Positions 10,228-19,534 of a DNA stretch of 64,000 nt are shown here, in pieces (positions within the stretch are counted from its first letter, which is position 1; the number at the start of each line of letters is the position of its first letter). Under the pieces are notes generated by a model that did no database searches, had not been told where the DNA came from, and was given only the letters and a program-made list of their open reading frames with translations. The position numbers and the translations under genes were made by a program. Source of the DNA: Bacteroidaceae bacterium (GTDB lineage Bacteria; Bacteroidota; Bacteroidia; Bacteroidales; Bacteroidaceae); assembly GCA_017470525.1 (NCBI GenBank), contig JAFUYM010000032.1, forward strand, positions 1-64,000, read 5' to 3'.

Positions 10228-12135
10228 ATGAAAAAGATTATTAAGAATATAGCACTCTGCGGACTGATGACGTTTGGAGCAGGATTTGCACTCTCTTCTT
10301 GTGAGGACTTCCTGACCATCACGCCCACATCATCCATCGTAGAGGAAGATTACTGGCAGGACAAGAACGACTTGAAAAACGGTGTCATAGCATGCTACAA
10401 GCGCATGGTTGACAACGACCTGCTCCGTAAGTATGTCTATTGGGGCGAAGAGCGTTCGGACAACTTTGAGCGTTCAAGTTCTATCACCTCCTCTGGTCCT
10501 GTGGCAAACATCATGAATGCCAACCTCTTGCCAACCTACGACCAGTTTGACTGGACAAGCATGTACAATGCCATCAACTACTGCAACAAGGTGCTGGCGC
10601 ATGGTCCCGAAGTGATTCAAATTGATGAGAGTTTTTCTGAAAACGACTGGAAGCCCATCCGTGCAGAAGTCATCACTTTGCGCGCTTTGTGCCACTTCTA
10701 CCTTGTACGCACGTTTGGTGAGATTCCTTATGTCACTTCTGACTACAACAATGACTCGCAAGAACTCCGCTTGCCTCAATCCACCCAACTGACAGTGCTG
10801 GACAACATCATCGAAGATCTTGAATCCATCAAGAACGATGCCATGCTGGATTACGGCAATACCGTTGAGAACAAAGGACGCATCACGAAGAAAGCCGTTT
10901 ATGCATTGCTGGCAGACGTTTATCTCTGGCGCGCTTCCTATAAGACCGGTAACAATCAGCCGTTCAAGAAGGTTGTCCTGTCAAGCAACTACATCGGTGA
11001 CATGACAGAGGCGGAATTGGCTTCACGCCAAGAGGAGTACAGCACGACTGCGGCCGCTGACTATCAGAAGTGCATCGACTATTGCGACCAGATTATCGAT
11101 ATGGTAAAGCAGGAAAAGATTGAATACATCAACAAAAACGGTCTCAATATTGGTGGTGGCGACATCGACCTTGACTTGGAAGACCTTCTTGCTGGCAATG
11201 GTTCCTCTAACAAAACGAAAAGTTACATCATCTCATCGGGTAGTGCCTACAACTCCATTTTCGGAGCGGGCAATGCAGACGAGTCCATCTTTGAGTTGCA
11301 AGTGGAAGGAACGACTTACGGCAACTCAATGATTACAGACTTGTACTACAGCATCAAGGATGGCAAATCTGGTGCATTCACGGGTCCAGACGTGTTGTTT
11401 GGCGGTATTGAATCAACACCAAACACTACATCCACAGGATATGTGTTCACAAAAACCGACTACCGCCGTTGGGAAACCATCATTTTCGATGAGCCGGGTC
11501 AAAACTCTTTCGCTGTGGGCAAGTACATTAACCGCACGATCAGCCAGAACAATCCGAATTCCATCTACCTGACAGACAACTCGGCACAGAGCCTGACCAA
11601 GAACTACATTGAGCAGGCAAAGCGTTCGTCATCTAACGTGGATGCCAACTGGATTGTGTATCGCCTCTCCGAGATTTATCTCATGAAGGCTGAGGCTATC
11701 TCACAACTCTACAGCGATGAGGAGAACTTGACAGAAGCATTCAATTATGTTCGCGAAGTGTTCAAGCGTTCCAACCCATACGCTTATCAGGCAAACAACT
11801 CAACAGCCAACAACGATACGCTGAAGTTCGTCAACTTCTCAACACCTGAGAACTTGGAAATCCTTGTTCTGAAAGAACGTCAGCGCGAGTTCATTGGCGA
11901 AGGCAAACGCTGGTATGACCTCGTTCGCTACGCACTCCGCAGAGGCAGCACATCTGAGATGCTGGACATTCTGAGTCACAAGTACACCAACAGCAAGTCC
12001 ATCAAAGCAAAACTCGCTGATATGCAGTCACTCTACTCTCCTGTCTATAACCAAGAAATCAAAAACAACAACTGGCTCTATCAAAACGGAGTTTGGTCTG
12101 TAAATGAGACTTCTTCAAGAACTGATGACCTTTAA
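10228..12135 (+). CDS. SusD/RagB-like surface lipoprotein (first pair)
   Basis: 635 residues with a lipoprotein signal (lipobox ALSSCED, cysteine at about 25) and the typical start CEDFLTITPTSSIVEEDYWQ. TPR-like helices follow (AEVITLRALCHFYLVRTFGEIPYVT near 150-175), and the C-terminal RQREFIGEGKRWYDLVRY motif common to SusD proteins is near 550-568. It would cap the SusC barrel encoded immediately upstream and contribute to ligand capture. The 12-bp gap to the next gene supports co-transcription. Confidence 0.93.
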   Translation: MKKIIKNIALCGLMTFGAGFALSSCEDFLTITPTSSIVEEDYWQDKNDLKNGVIACYKRMVDNDLLRKYVYWGEERSDNFERSSSITSSGPVANIMNANLLPTYDQFDWTSMYNAINYCNKVLAHGPEVIQIDESFSENDWKPIRAEVITLRALCHFYLVRTFGEIPYVTSDYNNDSQELRLPQSTQLTVLDNIIEDLESIKNDAMLDYGNTVENKGRITKKAVYALLADVYLWRASYKTGNNQPFKKVVLSSNYIGDMTEAELASRQEEYSTTAAADYQKCIDYCDQIIDMVKQEKIEYINKNGLNIGGGDIDLDLEDLLAGNGSSNKTKSYIISSGSAYNSIFGAGNADESIFELQVEGTTYGNSMITDLYYSIKDGKSGAFTGPDVLFGGIESTPNTTSTGYVFTKTDYRRWETIIFDEPGQNSFAVGKYINRTISQNNPNSIYLTDNSAQSLTKNYIEQAKRSSSNVDANWIVYRLSEIYLMKAEAISQLYSDEENLTEAFNYVREVFKRSNPYAYQANNSTANNDTLKFVNFSTPENLEILVLKERQREFIGEGKRWYDLVRYALRRGSTSEMLDILSHKYTNSKSIKAKLADMQSLYSPVYNQEIKNNNWLYQNGVWSVNETSSRTDDL

Positions 12136-12147
12136 TCATTAAGAACA

Positions 12148-14247
12148 ATGGATATTATTAAGAACATAAAGAATTATTGTGGAGCCGCACTTTTCATAGG
12201 TGTAGCATCTGCAGTAACGCTGAGTTCCTGTTCGGAGAACATCGATGAGAGTTCACTCTACACCTTCACGGGCGAGATGATGACCGACCACTTCGAGAAC
12301 AACCCCGAAACATTCAGCAGTTACCTCACAATACTTGGCAAGGTTCACCAGAGCAAACGTTCTGCTTCTACAATGAAAGAACTGCTGGACGCTCGTGGCA
12401 ACTACACTTGCTTCGCACCAACTAATGAAGCCATCACCCTCTTCCTCGATTCACTCGTGCAGATTGGCGAGGCTTCATCCACCGATGTGAACGAAATTCC
12501 TGACTCCGTGGCAGAAGCTATCGTCTTCAACTCCATCATTGAGAATGGCGATGAAGAAGCCTTTGCCACCACGTCTTTCGCCAATGACGAGCCACTCAGC
12601 ATCACCAACATGAACGGGCGTTACGTCACTCCCTCGTATGGCAATGACGAGGAAAACAACACGGTGATTTATGTGAACATCTATTCTAAAATCATTGATG
12701 GTGACATCGAGGTAGAGAATGGATATATCCACACAATCGACCGTGTACTTTCCCCTTCCAATGCAACCATCGCCGACATGATTATCGCAACCGAAAACAC
12801 ACAACTCTTCGGTGAGTGTCTGTCACTGACAGGATGGGATGCCAAACTGACGAAATACAAGGACGAAGCATGGGAAGAGAAGTATGACGACATCCGTGGC
12901 ACCAAATACTATGGTATCAACGGCGGCTGGGAAGGTCTCTATCCTGACAAACGCTTGTTTGGCTTCACCATCTTCGTGGAAACAGACTCTGTGTTTGCCG
13001 CCAACGACATCACAGACATCACTTCTTTGAAGACGTATGTGCTTGAGCACAACAACTTCGACGATGACACGAACCGTGGCAATGTGACCAGTTGGGGTGA
13101 TGACTATGAGAGCGACTACAACTGGCTCAATCAGTTTGTGGCATACCACATTCTCCCAGAAAAACTCAGTTACAGCAACATGGTGACATTCGCAAATGAA
13201 TATGGTTGCGATGCTTCCATGATGAAGAGCCGTACTGCCAACCAGTTCTACGTAAACGTATGGGAATATTGGGAAACAGTCGGTGTGCAGCGTCGTTCTG
13301 TGAAGATTACGGGTTGCCGAGTTAGTGGAGAAATCCAGCGTCGCATCAACCGTAAGTCTGTTTACAATCAGAGCAACTGCCGCGAAGTTCAGTCAGCCAT
13401 TACAATTCCGGGCTTACTGGTTAGCCCCAACAATGCCGAATATGACAACGATGCACTCAACGGCATCTACTTCCCCATTGACGGCATTCTGCTGTGGTCG
13501 CCTGAGGTACCGAACCAAGTGCTCAACGAGCGTCTGCGCTACGACATCACCTCGCTCTTCCCTGAGTTGCTGACCAACAACATCAAGCAGAATCGTGTCA
13601 ACTCATGGTATTTCATGACAGATTACCTTGACAACGTATATGAGATTGTGGACGGAACAGACTTCGAGTATCTGCCAAACACCAGTTACTCAACTGGTTT
13701 GGGTTCATGGATGGACTACCAGATTGACGAGTTCAATATCCGTGGTCAATTCGACTTCACGATGAAATTGCCTCCTGTTCCTTACACTGGCACTTATGAA
13801 CTTCGCTATGGTGTATGGGCGAACAACAACCGTGGTATGGCACAGATTTACATGGGCAAGAACCCGAAAAACCTGCCAGCCATCGGCATTCCTATCGACC
13901 TCCGTGCGGCTTCAGGCACGAACCCATCTTCTACAGGATGGGTGGCAGAATCATCCATTGCACCCACAGGAGCAGACTCCACAGCCCTCTACGAAAACCA
14001 GAAGACCATGCGTAACCTTGGTTTCATGAAGGGTCCTAAGTACGTTCAAGTCAGCGGTGGTACAGCCCGTGATTCCCAGAACAATCTGCGTAAGATTATC
14101 TACACAGGTCAGTTCGAAGCAGGAGAGACCTACTGGATTCGCTATAAGTCTGTACTCCAAAGCACTTCGTCCGAGTTCTTCTACGACTATATTGAACTCG
14201 TTCCGAAGTCAGTGTACGCTGGTGAAAACAATGAAGATATTTGGTAA
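12148..14247 (+). CDS. Fasciclin-type lipoprotein with a distinct C-terminal beta-rich domain
   Basis: 699 residues. Lipobox LSSCSEN (cysteine at about 28). FAS1 hallmarks appear near 50-110 (SSYLTILGKVHQS, then NYTCFAPTNEAITLFL) and again near 230-300 (ECLSLTGWDAKL, GFTIFVETDSVFA). The last third (about 505-690) has a different flavour: SYSTGLGSWMDYQIDEFNI, GTYELRYGVWANNNRGMAQI and ETYWIRYKSVL, suggesting a jelly-roll or carbohydrate-binding-like beta-sandwich. This layout resembles lipoproteins found beside SusCD pairs in Bacteroidetes. Its stop overlaps the ribosome-binding region of the following gene. The ligand is unknown. Confidence 0.65.
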   Translation: MDIIKNIKNYCGAALFIGVASAVTLSSCSENIDESSLYTFTGEMMTDHFENNPETFSSYLTILGKVHQSKRSASTMKELLDARGNYTCFAPTNEAITLFLDSLVQIGEASSTDVNEIPDSVAEAIVFNSIIENGDEEAFATTSFANDEPLSITNMNGRYVTPSYGNDEENNTVIYVNIYSKIIDGDIEVENGYIHTIDRVLSPSNATIADMIIATENTQLFGECLSLTGWDAKLTKYKDEAWEEKYDDIRGTKYYGINGGWEGLYPDKRLFGFTIFVETDSVFAANDITDITSLKTYVLEHNNFDDDTNRGNVTSWGDDYESDYNWLNQFVAYHILPEKLSYSNMVTFANEYGCDASMMKSRTANQFYVNVWEYWETVGVQRRSVKITGCRVSGEIQRRINRKSVYNQSNCREVQSAITIPGLLVSPNNAEYDNDALNGIYFPIDGILLWSPEVPNQVLNERLRYDITSLFPELLTNNIKQNRVNSWYFMTDYLDNVYEIVDGTDFEYLPNTSYSTGLGSWMDYQIDEFNIRGQFDFTMKLPPVPYTGTYELRYGVWANNNRGMAQIYMGKNPKNLPAIGIPIDLRAASGTNPSSTGWVAESSIAPTGADSTALYENQKTMRNLGFMKGPKYVQVSGGTARDSQNNLRKIIYTGQFEAGETYWIRYKSVLQSTSSEFFYDYIELVPKSVYAGENNEDIW

Positions 14248-14264
14248 CCAATAAACGAACAAAT

Positions 14265-16136
14265 ATGAAAATCAATAATATTAAATGGCTCACAGGTTCA
14301 CTGATGGCAACGGCACTCGCCGCTGGCATCACAGCCTGCTCTGACGACCATTTCGACATATCGTCTGATGCCGCTGGCAAGCAGACCATTTGGCAGAACA
14401 TCCAAGCCAACAAGGACCAGCTCAGCGAGTATGCCGACATCCTTCAGAGCGTTTATTACTCTCAGTCTGAAGAGAAGACAACCTCTGAAACGTATGCCGA
14501 CATCCTGAATGGCGACCAGACCTTCACCATCTGGGCTCCTGTGAATGGTTCTTTCAACTACAACTACTATAAAGGACTGCTTGATTCCGGTGTACGCGAG
14601 AACATCTATAAAGTGGAAAAAGAACTTATCCGAAATAACATGACTCGCTACAGCAATGTCATCAACGGTTCAGACTCAGTGAAGATAGACCTCTTCAACA
14701 GCAAGGCTGCATGGTTGAACTACAGCAACCAGACCATCAAAGGTGTTGCTATCCGCAAAGCCAATATCGGTGCATCCAATGGAGTGCTCCACATCACCGC
14801 TGGTGCCGTGGATTATCAGCCCAACCTGTATGAGTATCTTGCTTCCCGCAACGACCTTGATTCCATCAATGCCTTCATCAAGAGTTTCCAGACCAACGAG
14901 TTCGATGAGAATGCATCAGCCAAAGGTCCAACCATTGATGGAAAGATTACATGGGTGGATTCCATCACCTACCTGTCAAACGATTACACGACAGGATTCA
15001 TGCATGCTTACCTTGACCGAGAAGACTCCAGTTACGTAATGGTAGTCCCCACCAACGGAACCTGGAAGAACACACTGGAAAAGACCCAGCAGTACTTCAA
15101 GTTCAAGGCTTCCTACATTCAGGATATCAATACACAGACAGAATCAGGTGCCGACACACTTATCAAGGGTGCCGAGACCGCTTTCACACAAGCCGAACTC
15201 GACTCACTGAACAACCTGTATGCGAAGAATGCTATCTGTCAAGACCTCGCCTTCAACGCTAATTGGCAATATGAGCAGATTCCCATCACTTCCATTGCCG
15301 ACATCCGCGCTGCAGATGCTCGTCAAGACTCTCTCCGTTCGACAGCATCCACGAAGTTCAAGAAGACAGGAACCCTCAACCAGACAAACAAGCAGTCTGG
15401 CATAAACAATTCTTCCAACGTGGTGGAAGTCGATGACTACACCAACTTGTTCGGTAATGCAGACCCTGTAGAAGTGAGCAATGGCTATGCATACGTGGTG
15501 GACAACTTCACATTCCCCTTCAAGACTTTTGCTCCCGACATTGATGCTCTCAACTACGAGTCTTGCGACAACATGTGCGAACCATACCAGAACAGCAAGA
15601 CCTACATCAATCCAACAGTCATCATCGATGGAGACACTGTGCAGACTGATTCCACCTACAAGTACAACTACTTGGCAATGAAGAACAAGAGCACATCTTC
15701 CCACCCTGGAGCCTACTTCAAGATTTCCGACGTGCTCTCCTGTAAGTATGACATTTATGTAGTTATCGGCTACAACACCGACTACATGTTGCAGAACAAG
15801 TTCTATGCATACATATCATACGATACGGCAGAGAAACGCTTGTCAGACCAGCGATTCAAGAACCCGAACGAAGATGCTGTTGATGCGACAGGAGAAAGCA
15901 TCTACAACACAGACTACTTCGTCAACCGAGGCATGCACTACAACGAAAAAGGTGAAGTTGATTTCACCGACACCATCTGCATCGCCAAGGACTTCGAGTT
16001 CCCCGTATGCTACTACAATCTGGACAACGCTTACCCAGTCATCAACATCAAGAGTGTCTTCAAGTCAACCGAAAAGGCATACTACTGTCGTGAAATCTGG
16101 GTGAACTCCATCATCTTGAAATCTAAAGAATGGTAA
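14265..16136 (+). CDS. Divergent fasciclin-type lipoprotein, paralogous in layout to its upstream neighbour
   Basis: 623 residues from the ATG at 14265; an in-frame TTG at 14241 overlaps the previous stop and is not preferred because the ATG gives a clean lipoprotein signal (AAGITACSDDH, cysteine at about 25). The N-terminal part shows a degenerate FAS1 unit (QLSEYADILQSVYYSQ, then QTFTIWAPVNGSFNYNYY), and a second half-motif (TGFMHAYL, SSYVMVVPTNGTW) near 245-265. The C-terminal part (about 440-620; SHPGAYFKISDVLSCKYDIYVVIGYN) looks like a beta-sandwich comparable in position to the end of the preceding protein. It is co-directional and tightly linked to the next SusC gene. Confidence 0.55.
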   Translation: MKINNIKWLTGSLMATALAAGITACSDDHFDISSDAAGKQTIWQNIQANKDQLSEYADILQSVYYSQSEEKTTSETYADILNGDQTFTIWAPVNGSFNYNYYKGLLDSGVRENIYKVEKELIRNNMTRYSNVINGSDSVKIDLFNSKAAWLNYSNQTIKGVAIRKANIGASNGVLHITAGAVDYQPNLYEYLASRNDLDSINAFIKSFQTNEFDENASAKGPTIDGKITWVDSITYLSNDYTTGFMHAYLDREDSSYVMVVPTNGTWKNTLEKTQQYFKFKASYIQDINTQTESGADTLIKGAETAFTQAELDSLNNLYAKNAICQDLAFNANWQYEQIPITSIADIRAADARQDSLRSTASTKFKKTGTLNQTNKQSGINNSSNVVEVDDYTNLFGNADPVEVSNGYAYVVDNFTFPFKTFAPDIDALNYESCDNMCEPYQNSKTYINPTVIIDGDTVQTDSTYKYNYLAMKNKSTSSHPGAYFKISDVLSCKYDIYVVIGYNTDYMLQNKFYAYISYDTAEKRLSDQRFKNPNEDAVDATGESIYNTDYFVNRGMHYNEKGEVDFTDTICIAKDFEFPVCYYNLDNAYPVINIKSVFKSTEKAYYCREIWVNSIILKSKEW

Positions 16137-16156
16137 AACTCCAAAATAACAAAGAC

Positions 16157-19100
16157 ATGAAAAATCAGAATATTCACACAGGCTTGCTTCGCCTCGGTAT
16201 AGGTCTCATGATGTTATCAGGAGCAACTACCCTATTTGCACAAGAAGCAGAACAAGCAACAGCCAAGCCTGCCAGAACAACAGCCGCCCTTCCTCAATAC
16301 GAGATGAAGGAGGTGAGCGGCTACGTTTACGATGCAGCCACCAAAGCACCCATCGACGGAGCCAAAGTGCAGGCATACGGAAACAGCAGATACACTATCA
16401 TGACTGGCGAAGATGGTAAATACACCCTCAAGGTGCCCGTATTCATCAATTCGCTTTACATCACCGTGCCCGAGTACAACGACGTACAAGTGAGTTTCGA
16501 TGGACCAACTGCACCCGATGCAGCACTCTACAGCAGTGTGTTCAACACCGTTTATGCTCCTACCACCAGCATCACTGCTGGTGCTGTAGCAAAAACTGGC
16601 GATATCACTTCAGCCATTGTTGTTGATGAAGAGATTGAGAACAAACTCTCTGGAGACATTCACACCATCAACCGTTCTGGAATGCGCGGACAAGGTGTTG
16701 CCATGTTCATTCGTGGTCTCAACTCCCTCAACATCAACGCCCAACCGCTCATCATCCTCGATGGCATGGTGATGGACCCTCAACTTGACCGCACCAGCAT
16801 CCACGATGGTTTCTTCAACAACATCCTCGCAGGCATTGACCCTGAAGACATCGAGTCTGTCGAAGTGATGAAGAATGCCACCTCGCTCTATGGTTCACGC
16901 GGTGGCAACGGTGTTGTCATCATCAACACCAAGCGTGGTCACTCCATGGCAACCAAAATCAACGTGAGCCTCAATGCAGGTTTCGAGTTGGCGCCATCCC
17001 TCACCTCCATGATGAATGCTGGTCAATACCGCAGTTACGTGAGCGAACTGCTCGGCACCACCACATACGGTTCTGAGCACACAACGGCAAGCACCACCAT
17101 TCCTTTCCTCAACAACAACACCTCTTACTACTGGTATCCGATGTACCACAACGAAACCGACTGGTCAGACAAACTCTACCGCACGGCAGGTACACAGAAC
17201 TACAAGGTGAACGTGCAAGGTGGTGACGATGTGGCAATGTATAACCTTTCACTCGGTTACACCAATTCGCAGTCAACTGCTAAAGAGAACGGTTTTGACC
17301 GTTTGAACATCCGTTTCAACACTGATATCAAACTCATCAAAAACCTCTCCACACAACTTGACCTTGCCTACACCAAACTCTCCTACAACCTCCGCGACAA
17401 CGGATGGGCTGAATCCTACACCACCAGCACCATTTCTTCGCCCAACGTGCTCGGACTTGTTCAGGCACCATTCCTGTCAAAGTATGGCTACTACACAGGA
17501 GACGACGGCAAACTCCACCTCTCTTCCGTCTATGCAGGCAAGTATATCGATGATGATAACTACCCCTTCAACTTTGCGTCCACCTACGGCACCAACACCG
17601 CCCTTGCCAACCCATACTGGATTCTCCAGAACGGTGATGGCGACAACAAGAACCGTCAGGAGGTCACTCAGTTCAACCTCAACATCATGCCGAAGTGGGA
17701 AATCAACAAGCACCTCAACCTCACCAACCGTTTTGCTTATCAGTTGAACCGTTCTAACGAGAAGTACTACCTTCCCGAGGCAGGTATTCCTATCTTCAAC
17801 TACGAAGGCTACGGTGATGTCACTTCCGTTGTGAAGTCCCTGTTCTCCAAAGAAACCTCCGTGTTTGAAGACTTCCGCATCAACTGGAACAACAGTTATG
17901 GCATGCACGACATCACGGCATTCGGTGGCTTGCGCTTCACCAGCAACAGTTTCTCCGACTCCTACATGCGTTCCTACAACACTGGTAACGACAAGATGCC
18001 TAACCAGACTAACTCCAACAAGTTCCGCGCAGTCGATGGCAACCAAGACTCTTGGAACAACCTTGCCTACTACATCCAGGGACGCTGGGCTGTCAAGAAC
18101 ACTTACATCCTCGAAGGAACCCTCTCTGCCGAGACCTCTTCACGCTTCGGTGAAAAGTCAGAGGAAGGCATCAAACTCTTCGGCGTCAAGTGGGGCATCT
18201 TCCCCAGCATTCAGGCAGGATGGGTCATCACCAACGAGCCTTGGATGCGAAAAGTTTCTGGCATCAACTACCTCAAGTTCACAGCAGGTTACGACGAATC
18301 TGGTAACGACAACATCGACTATTCAGCCGCACGTACCTACTTCAAATCCTATACCTTCCTCAAGACCGCCACGGCGCTCCAACTCGAAAACATCGAGAAC
18401 CCATCCATCCAGTGGGAGACCACACGCCGTTGGAACATCGGTCTCAACGGTTCGTTCCTCAACAACCGCATACAGGCAGGTGCCGACTTCTACATCTCCA
18501 ACACCGACAACCTCATCACCCAGAAGAGCATCAGTTACCTCTCAGGCCTTGCAGGCTATCTCTGCAATGGGGGTTCACTCCGCAACACAGGTGTCGATGT
18601 GAGAGCCAACGTCATCCTCGTCAACACCAAGGACATCAAATGGCAACTTGGTGCCACTATGGGACACTACAAGAACAAACTCACCTCACTGCCCGAAGGC
18701 GACTACACCCAAAAGATTTACGGTGCCGAGGTGCTTACATCTGTGGGCAATCCCGCAGGAGTATTCTACGGCTACAAGACCGCAGGTATCTTCTCAACCG
18801 ACGCCCAGGCATCTTCAGCCACCACTGCCACAGCGGATGGCTATCTGAAGTATCCTACAGGCATCACCAAGAACCCCTACCGCAACTTCTCGGCAGGTGA
18901 CATTCACTTCGTTGACCTCGACGGCAACGGCATCATCAACGACGCAGACAAGACCGTTATCGGCGACCCCAATCCCGACATCTACGGTACCGTCTATACC
19001 AACCTTACCTACAAGCGTTGGAGCCTCGACATCAACTTCAAGTACTCCGTTGGCAACGACATCTACAACTACCAGCGCAGCCAACTCGAATCGCTCAACA

Positions 19101-19471
19101 CGTTCTACAACCAGACTACAGCAGGAGTCAACCGCTGGACCTGCGAAGGCGACAATGCCCTGCTTCCACGCGTCATGTCACCCGAAGCAGACAACTGGGT
19201 TAACAACGAGCGTTTCTCCGACCGCTGGATTGAAGACGGCTCTTACTTCAAACTCAAGAAAGTGCGCCTCTCCTACCAGTTGCCCATCAACGCATCCTGG
19301 ATTCAGGGACTCACCATTTGGGCAGAGAGCAACAACCTCTTCACCCTCACCAAATATACCGGCAAAGACCCAGAATTCTCCTGTGGCAACGGTGTGCTCT
19401 ATCAGGGCATCGATGCAGGACTGCTCCCAAGCAACAGAAGTTTCAACCTCGGTGTAAAAATCAACTTGTAG
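16157..19471 (+). CDS. SusC/RagA-like TonB-dependent outer-membrane transporter (second pair)
   Basis: 1104 residues from ATG 16157; the upstream in-frame ATG at 16130 overlaps the previous stop and would place nine polar residues before the signal peptide (GLMMLSGATTLFAQ), so 16157 is preferred. A regulatory-like beta-sandwich (SGYVYDAATKAPIDGAKVQA) lies near 55-75, the plug (MRGQGVAMFIRGLNSLNINA) follows, with GGNGVVIINTKRG near 248-260, then the barrel, ending VKINL. It is paired with the SusD gene 63 bp downstream. The gene overlaps the end of the preceding fasciclin-type ORF only if the rejected start were used. A GC-rich repeat begins right at its stop codon. Confidence 0.95.
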   Translation: MKNQNIHTGLLRLGIGLMMLSGATTLFAQEAEQATAKPARTTAALPQYEMKEVSGYVYDAATKAPIDGAKVQAYGNSRYTIMTGEDGKYTLKVPVFINSLYITVPEYNDVQVSFDGPTAPDAALYSSVFNTVYAPTTSITAGAVAKTGDITSAIVVDEEIENKLSGDIHTINRSGMRGQGVAMFIRGLNSLNINAQPLIILDGMVMDPQLDRTSIHDGFFNNILAGIDPEDIESVEVMKNATSLYGSRGGNGVVIINTKRGHSMATKINVSLNAGFELAPSLTSMMNAGQYRSYVSELLGTTTYGSEHTTASTTIPFLNNNTSYYWYPMYHNETDWSDKLYRTAGTQNYKVNVQGGDDVAMYNLSLGYTNSQSTAKENGFDRLNIRFNTDIKLIKNLSTQLDLAYTKLSYNLRDNGWAESYTTSTISSPNVLGLVQAPFLSKYGYYTGDDGKLHLSSVYAGKYIDDDNYPFNFASTYGTNTALANPYWILQNGDGDNKNRQEVTQFNLNIMPKWEINKHLNLTNRFAYQLNRSNEKYYLPEAGIPIFNYEGYGDVTSVVKSLFSKETSVFEDFRINWNNSYGMHDITAFGGLRFTSNSFSDSYMRSYNTGNDKMPNQTNSNKFRAVDGNQDSWNNLAYYIQGRWAVKNTYILEGTLSAETSSRFGEKSEEGIKLFGVKWGIFPSIQAGWVITNEPWMRKVSGINYLKFTAGYDESGNDNIDYSAARTYFKSYTFLKTATALQLENIENPSIQWETTRRWNIGLNGSFLNNRIQAGADFYISNTDNLITQKSISYLSGLAGYLCNGGSLRNTGVDVRANVILVNTKDIKWQLGATMGHYKNKLTSLPEGDYTQKIYGAEVLTSVGNPAGVFYGYKTAGIFSTDAQASSATTATADGYLKYPTGITKNPYRNFSAGDIHFVDLDGNGIINDADKTVIGDPNPDIYGTVYTNLTYKRWSLDINFKYSVGNDIYNYQRSQLESLNTFYNQTTAGVNRWTCEGDNALLPRVMSPEADNWVNNERFSDRWIEDGSYFKLKKVRLSYQLPINASWIQGLTIWAESNNLFTLTKYTGKDPEFSCGNGVLYQGIDAGLLPSNRSFNLGVKINL

Positions 19472-19496
19472 CCCCCATCCCAAAAGGGGGGGAGGC
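19470..19496 (+). repeat. GC-rich element, copy 1, at the stop of the second SusC gene
   Basis: A run of C5 and G7 blocks (AGCCCCCATCCC, four A, GGGGGGGAGGCC) starts inside the TAG stop codon at 19469-19471. Read as reverse complement it matches, block for block, the element at 19583-19612. Such GC-rich palindromic blocks are foreign to the AT-rich spacers around here. Confidence 0.6.
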
Positions 19497-19534
19497 CATT
19501 CGGAAAAATAACCCCACATAAATACATTATTATC

